Source: Acidimicrobiaceae bacterium RAAP-2
GTDB taxonomy: Bacteria > Actinomycetota > Acidimicrobiia > Acidimicrobiales > RAAP-2
Assembly (NCBI GenBank): GCA_001443545.1
Contig: LMAD01000020.1
Coordinates: 1-43,581, forward strand
Length of the DNA: 43,581 nucleotides
Reading direction: 5' to 3'
Part shown: positions 1 through 7,150 of the stretch, in pieces
Numbering within the stretch: position 1 is the stretch's first letter
How the letters are laid out: every line of letters begins with the position of its first letter
The notes under the pieces: generated by a model
Seen by the model: the letters and a program-made list of their open reading frames with translations, nothing else
What the model was told of the DNA's origin: nothing
Database searches by the model: none
Program-made: the position numbers and the translations under genes

Positions 1-80
1 CGAAGCTCCACCGCCAGATTCTCGACCTGCTCAAGGTGCCGGCAACTGCCTATCAGGCGGCTCCAAACGCATCCTTGTAA
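1..80 (+). CDS. 3' end of an unidentified protein gene
   Basis: An open frame enters from outside the window and ends at a TAA stop (78-80). Only about 25 residues are visible; the tail reads KLHRQILDLLKVPATAYQ and ends in ASL. I do not recognise a family from so little. It runs toward the oppositely oriented RNase HII gene, with about 100 nt between the two stops and no obvious hairpin in that gap. Confidence 0.4.
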   Translation, partial: KLHRQILDLLKVPATAYQAAPNASL

Positions 81-186
81 TTCGGGAGATATCAGTCAGT
101 CGACCCGCGGAAAGGGAGATGCGAGGTTCCACTACTCCAGATTCGCAAAACTGGCGGACGCCGTATCGATCGACGACCGGCTTGAT

Positions 187-861
187 TTAGGTCGAACTCG
201 GGTCGTCCACGTCAAGGTTCCAGGAGCGTCGATGTTCGGAGGTGAGTCCCAAGCGCGCTATCGCCTCTCGGTGCGCGGCCGTCACGTAGCCCTTATTGTG
301 CTCCCACCCGTAACCCGGGAAGTCGTTGGCGAGCGCAGTGAGATGAGCGTCGCGTCTAACTTTGGCCAGCACGCTGGCGGCCGAGACGCTGGCGCAGAAC
401 CGGTCCGCCTTGACTTTGGTCACGACTGGAGGAACCTCGATGTCCGTGACGGCAGAATCCGCCAGACTCGATCTCGCGGTCGAAAGCCAGTCACGCTGAC
501 CATCGAGGAGCACGATCGAGGGTTTCACCGTCAATTGGCTGAGTGCACGTAGTCCAGCGATCCGTAGCGCCGCCGTCAAACCGAGTGCGTCGATCTCCGC
601 CGCGGTAGCCGATCCAACGGCGTATTCGTGAACCCACTGTTCAATCTCGGGCACGAGCGATTCACGAACTGACGGGCGCAACAACTTACTGTCGCGCAGT
701 CGTGGAGGAAACGCGCCGCAGTCGGGACCAATCACGACCATCGCGCAGTGGCAGGGGCCAGCGGCACTACCGGTGCCAACTTCATCGAGCGCTCCGATCC
801 ATCGGAATCCGTCGCGAAACAGCTGCGTCTCGATGTCGAGTGTTGGAACAACGGTTCTCAC
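187..861 (-). CDS. rnhB: Ribonuclease HII
   Basis: Cleaves the RNA strand of RNA/DNA hybrids and, in the family, nicks at ribonucleotides misincorporated in DNA. Visible family marks over 224 residues: LDEVGTG near residues 25-31, LRDSK near 55-59, LLDG at 118-121, a K-x-D-x-x-A-x-x-S-A-A-S region ending in VLAKVRRD at 164-171, and NKGY at 189-192. The expected acidic quartet is present as D26, E27, D120 and D171. One deviation: the usual GRG loop after the DE pair reads GTG, as in RNase HIII enzymes, although length and the rest of the protein fit HII. The start is a GTG; a TAGAGC -10-like element (880-885, minus strand) would start a short leader about 12 nt upstream. Orientation is opposite to the neighbouring fbiD, so their 5' ends face each other. 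Confidence 0.85.
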   Translation of the reverse strand: MRTVVPTLDIETQLFRDGFRWIGALDEVGTGSAAGPCHCAMVVIGPDCGAFPPRLRDSKLLRPSVRESLVPEIEQWVHEYAVGSATAAEIDALGLTAALRIAGLRALSQLTVKPSIVLLDGQRDWLSTARSSLADSAVTDIEVPPVVTKVKADRFCASVSAASVLAKVRRDAHLTALANDFPGYGWEHNKGYVTAAHREAIARLGLTSEHRRSWNLDVDDPSST

Positions 862-975
862 TGGTCCACTTGGCTCTCTGCTCTAGGGCGTCCGTAATCA
901 TAGAACGAGCGTTAGCGAACGCCGATTCGACGCGGCCCCCAACGGTTGGTAGTCGCTCGATCCGAGCAACTGCCT

Positions 976-981
976 TACAGT
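976..981 (+). promoter_or_regulatory. -10 box of fbiD (TACAGT), leaderless
   Basis: TACAGT ends 6 nt before the GTG at 988, so the predicted transcription start is the first base of that codon. This spacing recurs in at least eight other genes here and is the main reason for preferring GTG 988 over an upstream TTG at 946. Confidence 0.65.
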
Positions 982-987
982 GGCCGA

Positions 988-1572
988 GTGGAGCCGACCG
1001 TGCTTAAGACGCACCTCGAACGAATTGGTGAGCACGTTGTCGTCGTTCCCCTCAGATCGTTTCACACTGCCAAGTCGCGCTTGCGAGTCGCGGGTGCCGC
1101 CCAAGTCTCTTTGATCGCCGAAATGCTCGCCACCGGTGTCGTGCGCAACTGCGCACCGCTCCCCGTGGTGGTGGTCTGTGAGCACGATGACGTGCAACGG
1201 TTCGCGCTCGCGAACGGCGCCTGTGTACTTCGTTCACCACATACCGGATTGAACGAGGCCGTATCGTTCGCCTACGAACAACTTGGGCCGCACTGCGATC
1301 GAGTAACCATTGTCCATGGTGACCTTCGCCAGCCGGAAGGGCTAGGCCTCTTTGAACCCGGCCGAACAATCTCGATAATCACGGACCGAGACGGGACGGG
1401 AACCAACGTACTGTCGTTGCCAACTGGTCTCGAGTTCCAATTTCACTACGGACCCCATTCGGCCCTCCGACACACAGAGGAAGCGGCGCGGCTCGACGTC
1501 GACTTTGAAACCATCACCGACAGCCCCTGGGGCTTCGACGTCGATGTTCCAGCCGACTTGTCAACTAACTGA
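988..1572 (+). CDS. fbiD: 2-phospho-L-lactate/phosphoenolpyruvate guanylyltransferase (CofC/FbiD)
   Basis: Nucleotidyltransferase of coenzyme F420 biosynthesis: it activates 2-phospholactate or phosphoenolpyruvate with GTP before transfer to the deazaflavin Fo. Motifs typical of the family are seen: VVVVPLRSFHTAKSRLR near the N-terminus (nucleotide-binding loop), HGDL in the place of the usual ADL/GDL, DRDGTGTNVL in the middle, and FHYGPHSALRH after it. About 194 residues from the chosen GTG, close to the usual 200-220. A TTG at 946 could extend it by 14 residues, but the -10 box would then fall inside the gene. It is convergent with the histone-like gene across a strong hairpin. No other F420 biosynthesis gene is visible in the window; in actinobacteria the others are commonly at separate loci. 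Confidence 0.87.
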   Translation: MEPTVLKTHLERIGEHVVVVPLRSFHTAKSRLRVAGAAQVSLIAEMLATGVVRNCAPLPVVVVCEHDDVQRFALANGACVLRSPHTGLNEAVSFAYEQLGPHCDRVTIVHGDLRQPEGLGLFEPGRTISIITDRDGTGTNVLSLPTGLEFQFHYGPHSALRHTEEAARLDVDFETITDSPWGFDVDVPADLSTN

Positions 1573-1605
1573 GTGAATGGGGGGCCACCGGCCCCCCATT
1601 CACTC
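1571..1605. terminator. Perfect 16-bp hairpin between convergent genes
   Basis: GAGTGAATGGGGGGCC (1571-1586) is followed by a 3-nt loop and its exact reverse complement (1590-1605). The left arm begins within the stop codon of fbiD. The hairpin lies between fbiD and the oppositely oriented repeat-protein gene and has no T-run on either side, a form often seen in GC-rich actinobacteria. It probably ends transcription from both directions. Confidence 0.75.
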
Positions 1606-1629
1606 GATACTGCAAGGTGATTCGTAGTA

Positions 1630-1950
1630 CTACTTCTTGGCGGCGGCCTTCTTGGCCGGAGCCTTCTTGGCCGGAGCCTTCTTGGCCGCGGCCTTCTTGG
1701 CTGGAGCCTTCTTGGCTGGAGCCTTCTTGGCTACGGCCTTCTTGGCCGGAGCCTTCTTGGCCACCTTCTTGGCGGCGGCCTTCTTGGCCGGAGCCTTCTT
1801 GGCGGCGGCCTTCTTGGCCGGAGCCTTCTTGGCTGGAGCCTTCTTGGCTACGGCCTTCTTGGCCGGAGCCTTCTTGGCGGCGGCCTTCTTGGCCGGAGCC
1901 TTCTTGGCCGGAGCCTTCTTGGCCGGAGCCTTCTTGGCGGCTGTTGCCAC
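1630..1950 (-). CDS. Histone H1-like lysine/alanine/proline repeat protein
   Basis: A 106-residue protein built almost wholly of five-residue units A-(P/A/V)-A-K-K, the same composition as the tails of histone H1, chlamydial Hc proteins and actinobacterial HupB/HupS. Here the repeat tail stands alone, without an HU-like globular domain. Every unit carries a lysine pair, so the protein is extremely basic and should bind DNA or other polyanions non-specifically. One shortened unit, KKVAKKA, breaks the register near the middle. The start is a GTG with an excellent ribosome-binding site, AAGGAGG about 4 nt upstream (around 1954-1960 on the plus strand). The clean SD and the codon pattern argue that this strand is coding; the opposite strand is also open through the repeats but would encode an unlikely protein. 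Function (nucleoid compaction or protection) is inference. Confidence 0.8.
   Translation of the reverse strand: MATAAKKAPAKKAPAKKAPAKKAAAKKAPAKKAVAKKAPAKKAPAKKAAAKKAPAKKAAAKKVAKKAPAKKAVAKKAPAKKAPAKKAAAKKAPAKKAPAKKAAAKK
1634..1937 (-). repeat. 15-bp tandem coding repeat with a 117-bp higher-order copy
   Basis: The coding sequence of the H1-like protein is an imperfect 15-bp tandem array (plus-strand core GCCTTCTTGGC). A longer block is duplicated on top of this: the distinctive CTACGGCC variant occurs at 1731 and again at 1848, an offset of 117 bp (39 residues), with matching flanks. Such arrays are prone to length change by slippage. Confidence 0.85.
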
Positions 1951-2252
1951 TTTCCCTCCTTGGGACTCAACGTTGAATCAATCTGGGGCCTTTGTCGACC
2001 TTTGGATCGACTTGCATTTTGCAATAAGGAACCGCGTTGATAAGCGCGAACTCGTCCGATTAACTTCCAGCTTCCCAGCTGTACGATGACCGATCGCAGT
2101 GCACGGTCCTCATGCGGAAAGACGATGTTCGCAATCGTCATCAACGACGATGCGTATTTCGCCGACCTCCTCCGCAGAAGGACAATTAAAAGTTCACTCG
2201 GTTCACCAACCAATGTCAAGCATTTCGACAACATTCGCGACATTTGTTTTTC
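1951..2252. other. Intergenic region between H1-like gene and coupling ATPase
   Basis: About 300 nt without a convincing gene. It must hold the promoters of both divergent neighbours. The SD of the H1-like gene lies at its left edge. A 13-nt palindrome TTGCATTTTGCAA sits at 2012-2024 and could be an operator, but nothing else supports that. It is visibly more AT-rich than the genes around it. No clear TANNNT box at the leaderless distance is present for the ATPase gene. Confidence 0.5.
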
Positions 2253-3539
2253 GTGACTATCGACAGCACGATCTATCTCGGACGCGCGCGCAATGGCGAT
2301 GCGATGAGTGGCGACGAACGTTCGGCACTCATCATCGGTCCGAGTCGGAGTGGCAAGACATCGTCGATCATCATTCCGAACTTGCTGCTGTCGACCCGTT
2401 CCGTTGTAGTGACGTCCACGAAGCCAGACGTCGTTACCGCAATGGCCGGTCGTCGAATCGATGGCGCGACGTTGCTCTTCGATCCGTCGGGAACCATCGC
2501 CGCACCCCGAGGGGTCACGCGGATTGGCTACTCACCCGTGAGCCAATCGTTGGAGTGGGATGGTGCAGTGCTCGCCACTCGTTCCCTCGTTGACGTTGCG
2601 AGACGATCACGCCTCGAACACGGCGACGACCACTGGACGGAGCGCGCATCTGCCCTCGTCGCACCACTTATTCACGCAACTGCGCTCCGCGGGGAATCAC
2701 TCGGCCAACTCGCGACCGTTATCGATCAGCGACACGGTGGGGATGCATTGACCACGCTTCGAGAACGATACGGTGAGCAACACCCCTCCGTCGCATTGCT
2801 TCAAGGAATCCTTGAGACTGATGAGCGCGAGCGATCGGGGATCTGGTCCACTGCGTCAGGCCTCTTCGCGGGACTTCGCACCGACGCCGCGAGAACTGCG
2901 TCTCGAGGTGCGCCGCTCAACGTGGATGAGTTTCTTCGCGGACCGCACCAACTGCACATCGTCGCGCCGAGCCGATATCAAGCCGTCTCGACACCGTTGA
3001 TCGTCGGATTGATCGAGCAGATCGTTCACGCCACGTACGATCGGCACGCCAAAGGCGCTCGACTACTCCTGGCGCTGGACGAGTTGGCCAACGTCGCGCC
3101 ACTGCCGCGGCTGCCCAGCATCGTCTCGGAGGGCGGTGGCCAAGGTGTACTGACCTTGGCGTGCGTCCAGGATCTCAGTCAGGCGCGCGCTCGCTGGGGC
3201 CCGATCGCTGACGGATTCCTCTCCCTCTTTCCGACCACCGTCGTCCTACCCGGAGTAGCGGACCGCAGCACGCTTGAGTTGCTTCAGCGCATCGCCGGCC
3301 GGACCCTGGTGCCCACCACTTCCATTCAGCGAGGGCGAGGAAGGACGGCCACCTACGCGACGAGCTGGGTCGAGCGTGATCGTGCGACAGTCGGCGACTT
3401 GGCAACCGGCCGACCCGGCTGGGCCCTTGGTATCGACAGCCAGAACGCCATGCGCTGGATCGCGCTCACACCGGCGCACCGGTCTCCCCGATTCCGCGAT
3501 TATCGGATCCGGGACGGCCTGGATCGATCACGACCGTAA
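2253..3539 (+). CDS. TraG/VirD4-like coupling ATPase (TraM-recognition type)
   Basis: In conjugation systems, proteins of this family are hexameric ATPases that bring a relaxase-DNA complex to a type IV secretion channel. Counting from an upstream TTG at 2244, Walker A is GPSRSGKTS at residues 32-40 and the Walker B/TraG motif LLLALDELANVAPLPRLPS centres on D279-E280, followed by EGGGQGV and later VQDLSQARARWG, as in TraG/TraD proteins. About 428 residues, shorter than classical VirD4. There is no N-terminal membrane segment before the Walker A, which is unusual because most coupling proteins are membrane anchored. The start is uncertain: GTG 2253 (chosen) or TTG 2244; neither has a good SD or -10 at the usual distance. 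It converges on the relaxase gene, with 40 nt of shared 3' sequence. No other conjugation gene is nearby. Family assignment is firm; a transfer role is not. Confidence 0.82.
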   Translation: MTIDSTIYLGRARNGDAMSGDERSALIIGPSRSGKTSSIIIPNLLLSTRSVVVTSTKPDVVTAMAGRRIDGATLLFDPSGTIAAPRGVTRIGYSPVSQSLEWDGAVLATRSLVDVARRSRLEHGDDHWTERASALVAPLIHATALRGESLGQLATVIDQRHGGDALTTLRERYGEQHPSVALLQGILETDERERSGIWSTASGLFAGLRTDAARTASRGAPLNVDEFLRGPHQLHIVAPSRYQAVSTPLIVGLIEQIVHATYDRHAKGARLLLALDELANVAPLPRLPSIVSEGGGQGVLTLACVQDLSQARARWGPIADGFLSLFPTTVVLPGVADRSTLELLQRIAGRTLVPTTSIQRGRGRTATYATSWVERDRATVGDLATGRPGWALGIDSQNAMRWIALTPAHRSPRFRDYRIRDGLDRSRP

Positions 3540-4558
3540 TCATCGTCAATTCGCAGTACGCGATCGGGAATTCGTCGTTGATCGAGTCCCGGCTCCAGAC
3601 GACGGGCGTGATTGAGCAGTATCGGCCGCTCATCGAGGCCACGAGTGACGCGCAGATTCGGATGCAGCCGATCGATTGCCGCGTTGAGCTCCGGTACGGC
3701 GACTCCGAACGTCGACGCATCCGCGAACGCGCGCACCAGGTCGCGACGGGTAATCCGCGTCACCCCCTCGAACGACGCCCGGTAGCGATGTGCGTCGAAT
3801 TCCACCCGCGGTGGCTCGCGGAGCACGCCAATCTCCTCGAACCGTTCCCGATCGTGATCCCACCGACGCAGTACCTCGTCGCGCCCCCACGCAACTTTCG
3901 GGCCACGCTCGTCGACGTGGCCTCCCCAGAGCGCCCGATAGCCCTCGTCCAGTCCCGTCACTCCTTCCGTGCCAGAGAAACTCCGCCACGCGGTGTGCGA
4001 CGTACGCCGATTGACTTCGAGGCGCAGGGTCGATCGGTAGAGGGCATCGGCCGTCGCTACATGGGCGAACAGCGAGCGCGAGTCGGCGACCGTGGTCTCG
4101 CGGTCTGGTTTCGCCCCAACCAGCACGTGATCGTGGAGGTGCGGCTCGCCGGCTCGGTTGATGCCGTGCGTGAACCCGACGACCCGGCTCCAACGCGCCG
4201 CGCGGAGAAACACGCCCTCCTCAACTCGCTGGCGCACGACCAAGGCACGGTCTTCGAGATAGTCCACCGCCGCCGTCACCCCTGCGCGATGCGCCTCGAC
4301 GACGGCGGGCGCAGCCTCGGTGTCGACGGCGATGAGTATCGAAAGGGGCCTCGGGGCCGCGATGATGATGTCGTAGCCAGTCGCTTTCGACCGCGCGGAC
4401 GCTTGAAGCACCGCAGCCACGTCGGCGTTCGACTCCGCGTCTCCGGCCCCTCGCAGCCACCATCCGGGCCCGCCGTCGCGTACGCCCGCCAACTCCTGCG
4501 CGCGGTCGTCGGTAAGGTAACCAACGTCCAATGTTCGACGAATAATGAGATGGATCAC
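3500..4558 (-). CDS. TrwC/MobF-type relaxase domain protein, without helicase
   Basis: Relaxases of this class nick one DNA strand at oriT through a tyrosine and stay bound to the 5' end. Family marks: GWWLRG (32-37), GYDIIIAAPRPLSILIAV (61-78, matching the TrwC GYDLTFSAPKSVS region), the metal-binding histidines H131, H142 and H144 within FTHGINRAGEPHLHDHV, and SRSLFAHVATADALYRSTLR after them. A single candidate nucleophile tyrosine lies at Y14, whereas TrwC-type enzymes usually have a cluster. At 352 residues it stops where the helicase half of TrwC/TraI would begin. The GTG start is backed by GGAGG 6 nt upstream (4565-4569). It lies 29 nt after the fused PafB-PafC gene on the same strand, so the two may be co-transcribed. 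Its last 13 codons overlap the end of the coupling ATPase gene on the other strand. Confidence 0.8.
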   Translation of the reverse strand: MIHLIIRRTLDVGYLTDDRAQELAGVRDGGPGWWLRGAGDAESNADVAAVLQASARSKATGYDIIIAAPRPLSILIAVDTEAAPAVVEAHRAGVTAAVDYLEDRALVVRQRVEEGVFLRAARWSRVVGFTHGINRAGEPHLHDHVLVGAKPDRETTVADSRSLFAHVATADALYRSTLRLEVNRRTSHTAWRSFSGTEGVTGLDEGYRALWGGHVDERGPKVAWGRDEVLRRWDHDRERFEEIGVLREPPRVEFDAHRYRASFEGVTRITRRDLVRAFADASTFGVAVPELNAAIDRLHPNLRVTRGLDERPILLNHARRLEPGLDQRRIPDRVLRIDDDYGRDRSRPSRIR

Positions 4559-4587
4559 CGCGGACCTCCGCGGCCCAACGGTCGCTG

Positions 4588-6525
4588 TTACAGGGCCGAA
4601 CGCATACGACGGGCGAGTTCGCGGCCGGCGTCAGCGAACGCCGGCGTCACGACGACGGCGCCAGGTCCGGCCTGCACCATCAAGTGATCGAGGAAAGCGG
4701 GATCGGATACCCGGAATCGAACCGCGTGCCGACCGTCCGCCAGCGGGTGCCACTGCGCGTTCGGAAGGGGCTCGAAGATCCAGCGAAGTGGCGCCTCGAC
4801 AACGACGACGACGTCGCTCCCTGATTCGCCGACGGCGGTCAGCCAGTTGACGACCGGATCGTCGGGACGGACCTCATCCACGGGAGACTTGGCGACGACG
4901 TCGTTGATGCGATCGATACGGAACGTTCGCCACGCATTGCGCGTGAGGCAGAACGCCCGAACGTAGGCGTGCCCGTTGAGTACGCCAATCGCGCGCGGCT
5001 CGATCGTGCGCTCCTGAGCCTCCTCGGCCGTACCAGGTGTGTAGCGCATCTTTATACGCTCCCCCGATTCAATCGCCGAGCGCACAACTTCGAGCATCGA
5101 CTCCGCGGAGGTACTTTCGACACCGACTTGGCGACCAATCGCTGATTCGATCTTGTCAATGACCTCACGGATTACCGGGGCGTCGTAGATCCGAGCGGCT
5201 TCTCGCAGCGCGATATTCAGTTCGAACAGTTCGCGCCAGGTCAGGGTCGCGAGCTCGGTTTCATCGCCGTATCCACCGTACTCGGCCCGATAGAGCGAGT
5301 CATCCTCGACTTCGTTCTCCCAGTCGTCGCACTCCTTAATAACGTGAGCCGGGAAACCGTAGCGTCCGTGCATGGGCTCGAAGGAGACCAGTCGGTCCAT
5401 CACGTGTCGAACGACGTCCGCCGACAGGTTAAATCGCCGAGCGAGTTCGCTGATCCGTAGACCGCCATCAGCGAGGTGAACGGCGTGGAGCAACTGCAGG
5501 GCCTGTCCAAGTGCGTCCGTCGTTGTCAGGGGTTCGAATGAGACATCGTCCATTCGAGGCACGTCACCGCGATTGACCGCGCCGAGCCACGCACCGACCT
5601 CGCTCTTCAGCAACTTCGGACTGACCAGTCTCACCCTCGAACCAGCGTTCACGACGAAACGAAGCGCCTCGCGAAGATTGTCGAACGAGAGCCCGACTTC
5701 GACGATCCCGCCCTTTTTCTGGGCGGCGAGCGCCTGGGGGTACTGGCGGGTCAACAAGAGCGCGTAGTTCGTGTTCGTCGTAACGACGACGTCCACGGGT
5801 TTCGGCGTTCGAGCGAACTCCGGACGCCACGCCGACGCAATCTCTCGCGTCTCGTCATCGGGCTCGAACGTCCCGGTCTGGGTGACGGGCATCGAGGTCA
5901 TCCGGCTGATTCGGTAGCCCTTCACCTCGCTGGATCCGTGGACTCGAGCAACGAGATACGTGGCGCCGTTCAAGACCCTGATCGCCAGCGGATCGACGGT
6001 TCGGGTCTTGTTGGCGGAGGATTGGTAGTCGAACGTCAACACCCGATTGAGTCGAAGGGCGCGCACCACGGGGTTGAGGTAGTGCGAGAGCTCGATGCCC
6101 CCTTCGGGCGCCGGACCTTCGTCAAAGAGGCTGAAGGCACCCGACCCGCCAACTCCGCAGAGCCGAAGAGCGACGCGCACCACCCGCCGCTCCTCTTCAC
6201 TAAAGGCGAGCGCCGGTGCGTAGACGCTGTCAGCCTCGATCCAGTAGCCAACGGAGCCATCGTCGAGGGCCAACGTCTCGATTTGCATGCCAAGTTCGCG
6301 GATCTTCGCCTTGTCGCGCTCGAACTTCTGGCGTATCGCGGTCTCCCCGCCCTGGTACGCGCGAATCTTTCGCGGCCCGCTGGCTCGTACCGGATACTCG
6401 TCAATCATGAGCTCCGAGACGATGGTTTCCTGCGTGAGAGGGCGTTGACGTGACGCGCTCTGCAGAAGGAGTGTCAGCGCGACGAGACGCTCGCGGCTCT
6501 CTTCCAGGCCGTTACGGATACTCAC
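4588..6525 (-). CDS. pafBC: Fused PafB-PafC WYL-domain transcriptional regulator
   Basis: Two complete HTH+WYL units in one chain of about 645 residues. Each half has an N-terminal winged-helix region (first: ESRERLVALTLLLQSAS; second: LRISELARRFNLSADVVRHV) and a WYL region (first around NRVLTFDYQSS and YLVARVHG; second around RIKMRYTPG and AIGVLNGHAYVRAF). In mycobacteria PafB and PafC are separate adjacent proteins that together activate most of the RecA/LexA-independent DNA-damage response; fused forms are known in some actinobacteria. GTG 6525 is preferred because AGGAG lies 6 nt upstream (6532-6536); a GTG at 6621 would overlap moaC by 50 nt. It sits between moaC and the relaxase gene, away from any visible proteasome gene. 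WYL domains sense ligands, possibly nucleic acid, so this regulator may also control the downstream relaxase (inference). Confidence 0.82.
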   Translation of the reverse strand: MSIRNGLEESRERLVALTLLLQSASRQRPLTQETIVSELMIDEYPVRASGPRKIRAYQGGETAIRQKFERDKAKIRELGMQIETLALDDGSVGYWIEADSVYAPALAFSEEERRVVRVALRLCGVGGSGAFSLFDEGPAPEGGIELSHYLNPVVRALRLNRVLTFDYQSSANKTRTVDPLAIRVLNGATYLVARVHGSSEVKGYRISRMTSMPVTQTGTFEPDDETREIASAWRPEFARTPKPVDVVVTTNTNYALLLTRQYPQALAAQKKGGIVEVGLSFDNLREALRFVVNAGSRVRLVSPKLLKSEVGAWLGAVNRGDVPRMDDVSFEPLTTTDALGQALQLLHAVHLADGGLRISELARRFNLSADVVRHVMDRLVSFEPMHGRYGFPAHVIKECDDWENEVEDDSLYRAEYGGYGDETELATLTWRELFELNIALREAARIYDAPVIREVIDKIESAIGRQVGVESTSAESMLEVVRSAIESGERIKMRYTPGTAEEAQERTIEPRAIGVLNGHAYVRAFCLTRNAWRTFRIDRINDVVAKSPVDEVRPDDPVVNWLTAVGESGSDVVVVVEAPLRWIFEPLPNAQWHPLADGRHAVRFRVSDPAFLDHLMVQAGPGAVVVTPAFADAGRELARRMRSAL

Positions 6526-6571
6526 AAGTAGCTCCTCGAGGAATCGATGGACGTACCGTGACGCGAACGCG

Positions 6572-7066
6572 TCACGGTTGGGGTAGCTCGTCGTCGCGGC
6601 GCCACACGCCCGAACGACCACCCGACTTCTCCCAGAGCGCCACGGCTTCGATGGTCATCGATCGGTCAATCGACTTACACATGTCGTACACCGTCAGCGC
6701 CGCAACCGTCACGGCGGTGAGCGCTTCCATCTCGACGCCAGTCCGGTCGATGGTGTCGACACTGGCTTCGACCTCGATATGGGCGTCGGCAATGGTGAAA
6801 TTGACGTAGACGTTGCCCACGAGAACCGGGTGCGACATCGGCAGGAGCGAAGCGGCCTGCTTGGCCGCCTGGATTCCCGCGACCCGAGCGGTGGCGAGGA
6901 CGTCGCCTTTATTAACGGTGTTCGCCGCAACGGCTGAAGTGGTCGTGGCAGCCATGTTGATCCGGCAACGGGCCAACGCCCGTCGCGGCATCACCTCAGT
7001 GGGGCCGATCTCGCGCGGAAAGGTCCCGTCGTGCGGTGTTCGTCGGAGCTGGTGGAAGTCGTCCAC
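6572..7066 (-). CDS. moaC: Cyclic pyranopterin monophosphate synthase MoaC
   Basis: Second step of molybdenum cofactor synthesis, making cyclic pyranopterin monophosphate from the MoaA product. Characteristic stretches: KGDVLATARVAGIQAAK, then SHPVLVGNVYVNF (family usually LCHP), RTGVEMEALTAVTVAALT, YDMCKSIDRSM and ALWEKSGGRSG. 164 residues, normal for the family. The GTG start at 7066 is supported by a TAGCAT -10 box exactly 6 nt upstream, implying a leaderless mRNA. The fused PafB-PafC gene follows 46 nt later on the same strand. No other moa gene is seen; a ThiF/MoeB-like protein occurs at 26.3-27.5 kb. Confidence 0.93.
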   Translation of the reverse strand: MDDFHQLRRTPHDGTFPREIGPTEVMPRRALARCRINMAATTTSAVAANTVNKGDVLATARVAGIQAAKQAASLLPMSHPVLVGNVYVNFTIADAHIEVEASVDTIDRTGVEMEALTAVTVAALTVYDMCKSIDRSMTIEAVALWEKSGGRSGVWRRDDELPQP

Positions 7067-7072
7067 GCCGCA

Positions 7073-7078
7073 ATGCTA
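7073..7078 (-). promoter_or_regulatory. -10 box of moaC (TAGCAT), leaderless
   Basis: On the minus strand TAGCAT ends 6 nt before the GTG at 7066, so transcription should begin at the start codon. Confidence 0.65.
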
Positions 7079-7110
7079 CCGAGCACGGCCGACCACCGCG
7101 GCGAGACCGG

Positions 7111-7116
7111 TACACT
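7111..7116 (+). promoter_or_regulatory. Candidate -10 box of fmdB-like gene (TACACT)
   Basis: TACACT would start transcription near 7123 and give a leader of about 28 nt containing AGGAG (7137-7141), 9 nt before the ATG at 7151. This is a leadered gene, unlike many neighbours. Confidence 0.45.
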
Positions 7117-7150
7117 GGCTCGGTTATCTCGTCTGCAGGAGTATCGACGT

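Noticed and set aside
118..189. Tiny frame (ATG at 118, 23 codons) after the partial first gene
   Set aside because: The purine-rich stretch before it is too close to the ATG and the peptide resembles nothing known.
2012..2024. Palindrome TTGCATTTTGCAA as a regulator binding site
   Set aside because: A single short palindrome in an AT-richer gap can arise by chance; no second copy or matching regulator was seen.
1617..2089. Plus-strand open frames through the 15-bp repeats, giving WPEPS-like or AFLAG-like repeat proteins
   Set aside because: They arise from the repeat read backwards. The minus strand has a strong SD and yields an H1-like protein, a known type.
2253..4558. A complete integrative conjugative element
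   Set aside because: No integrase, attachment repeats, T4SS components, replication genes or altered base composition were seen around the two genes.
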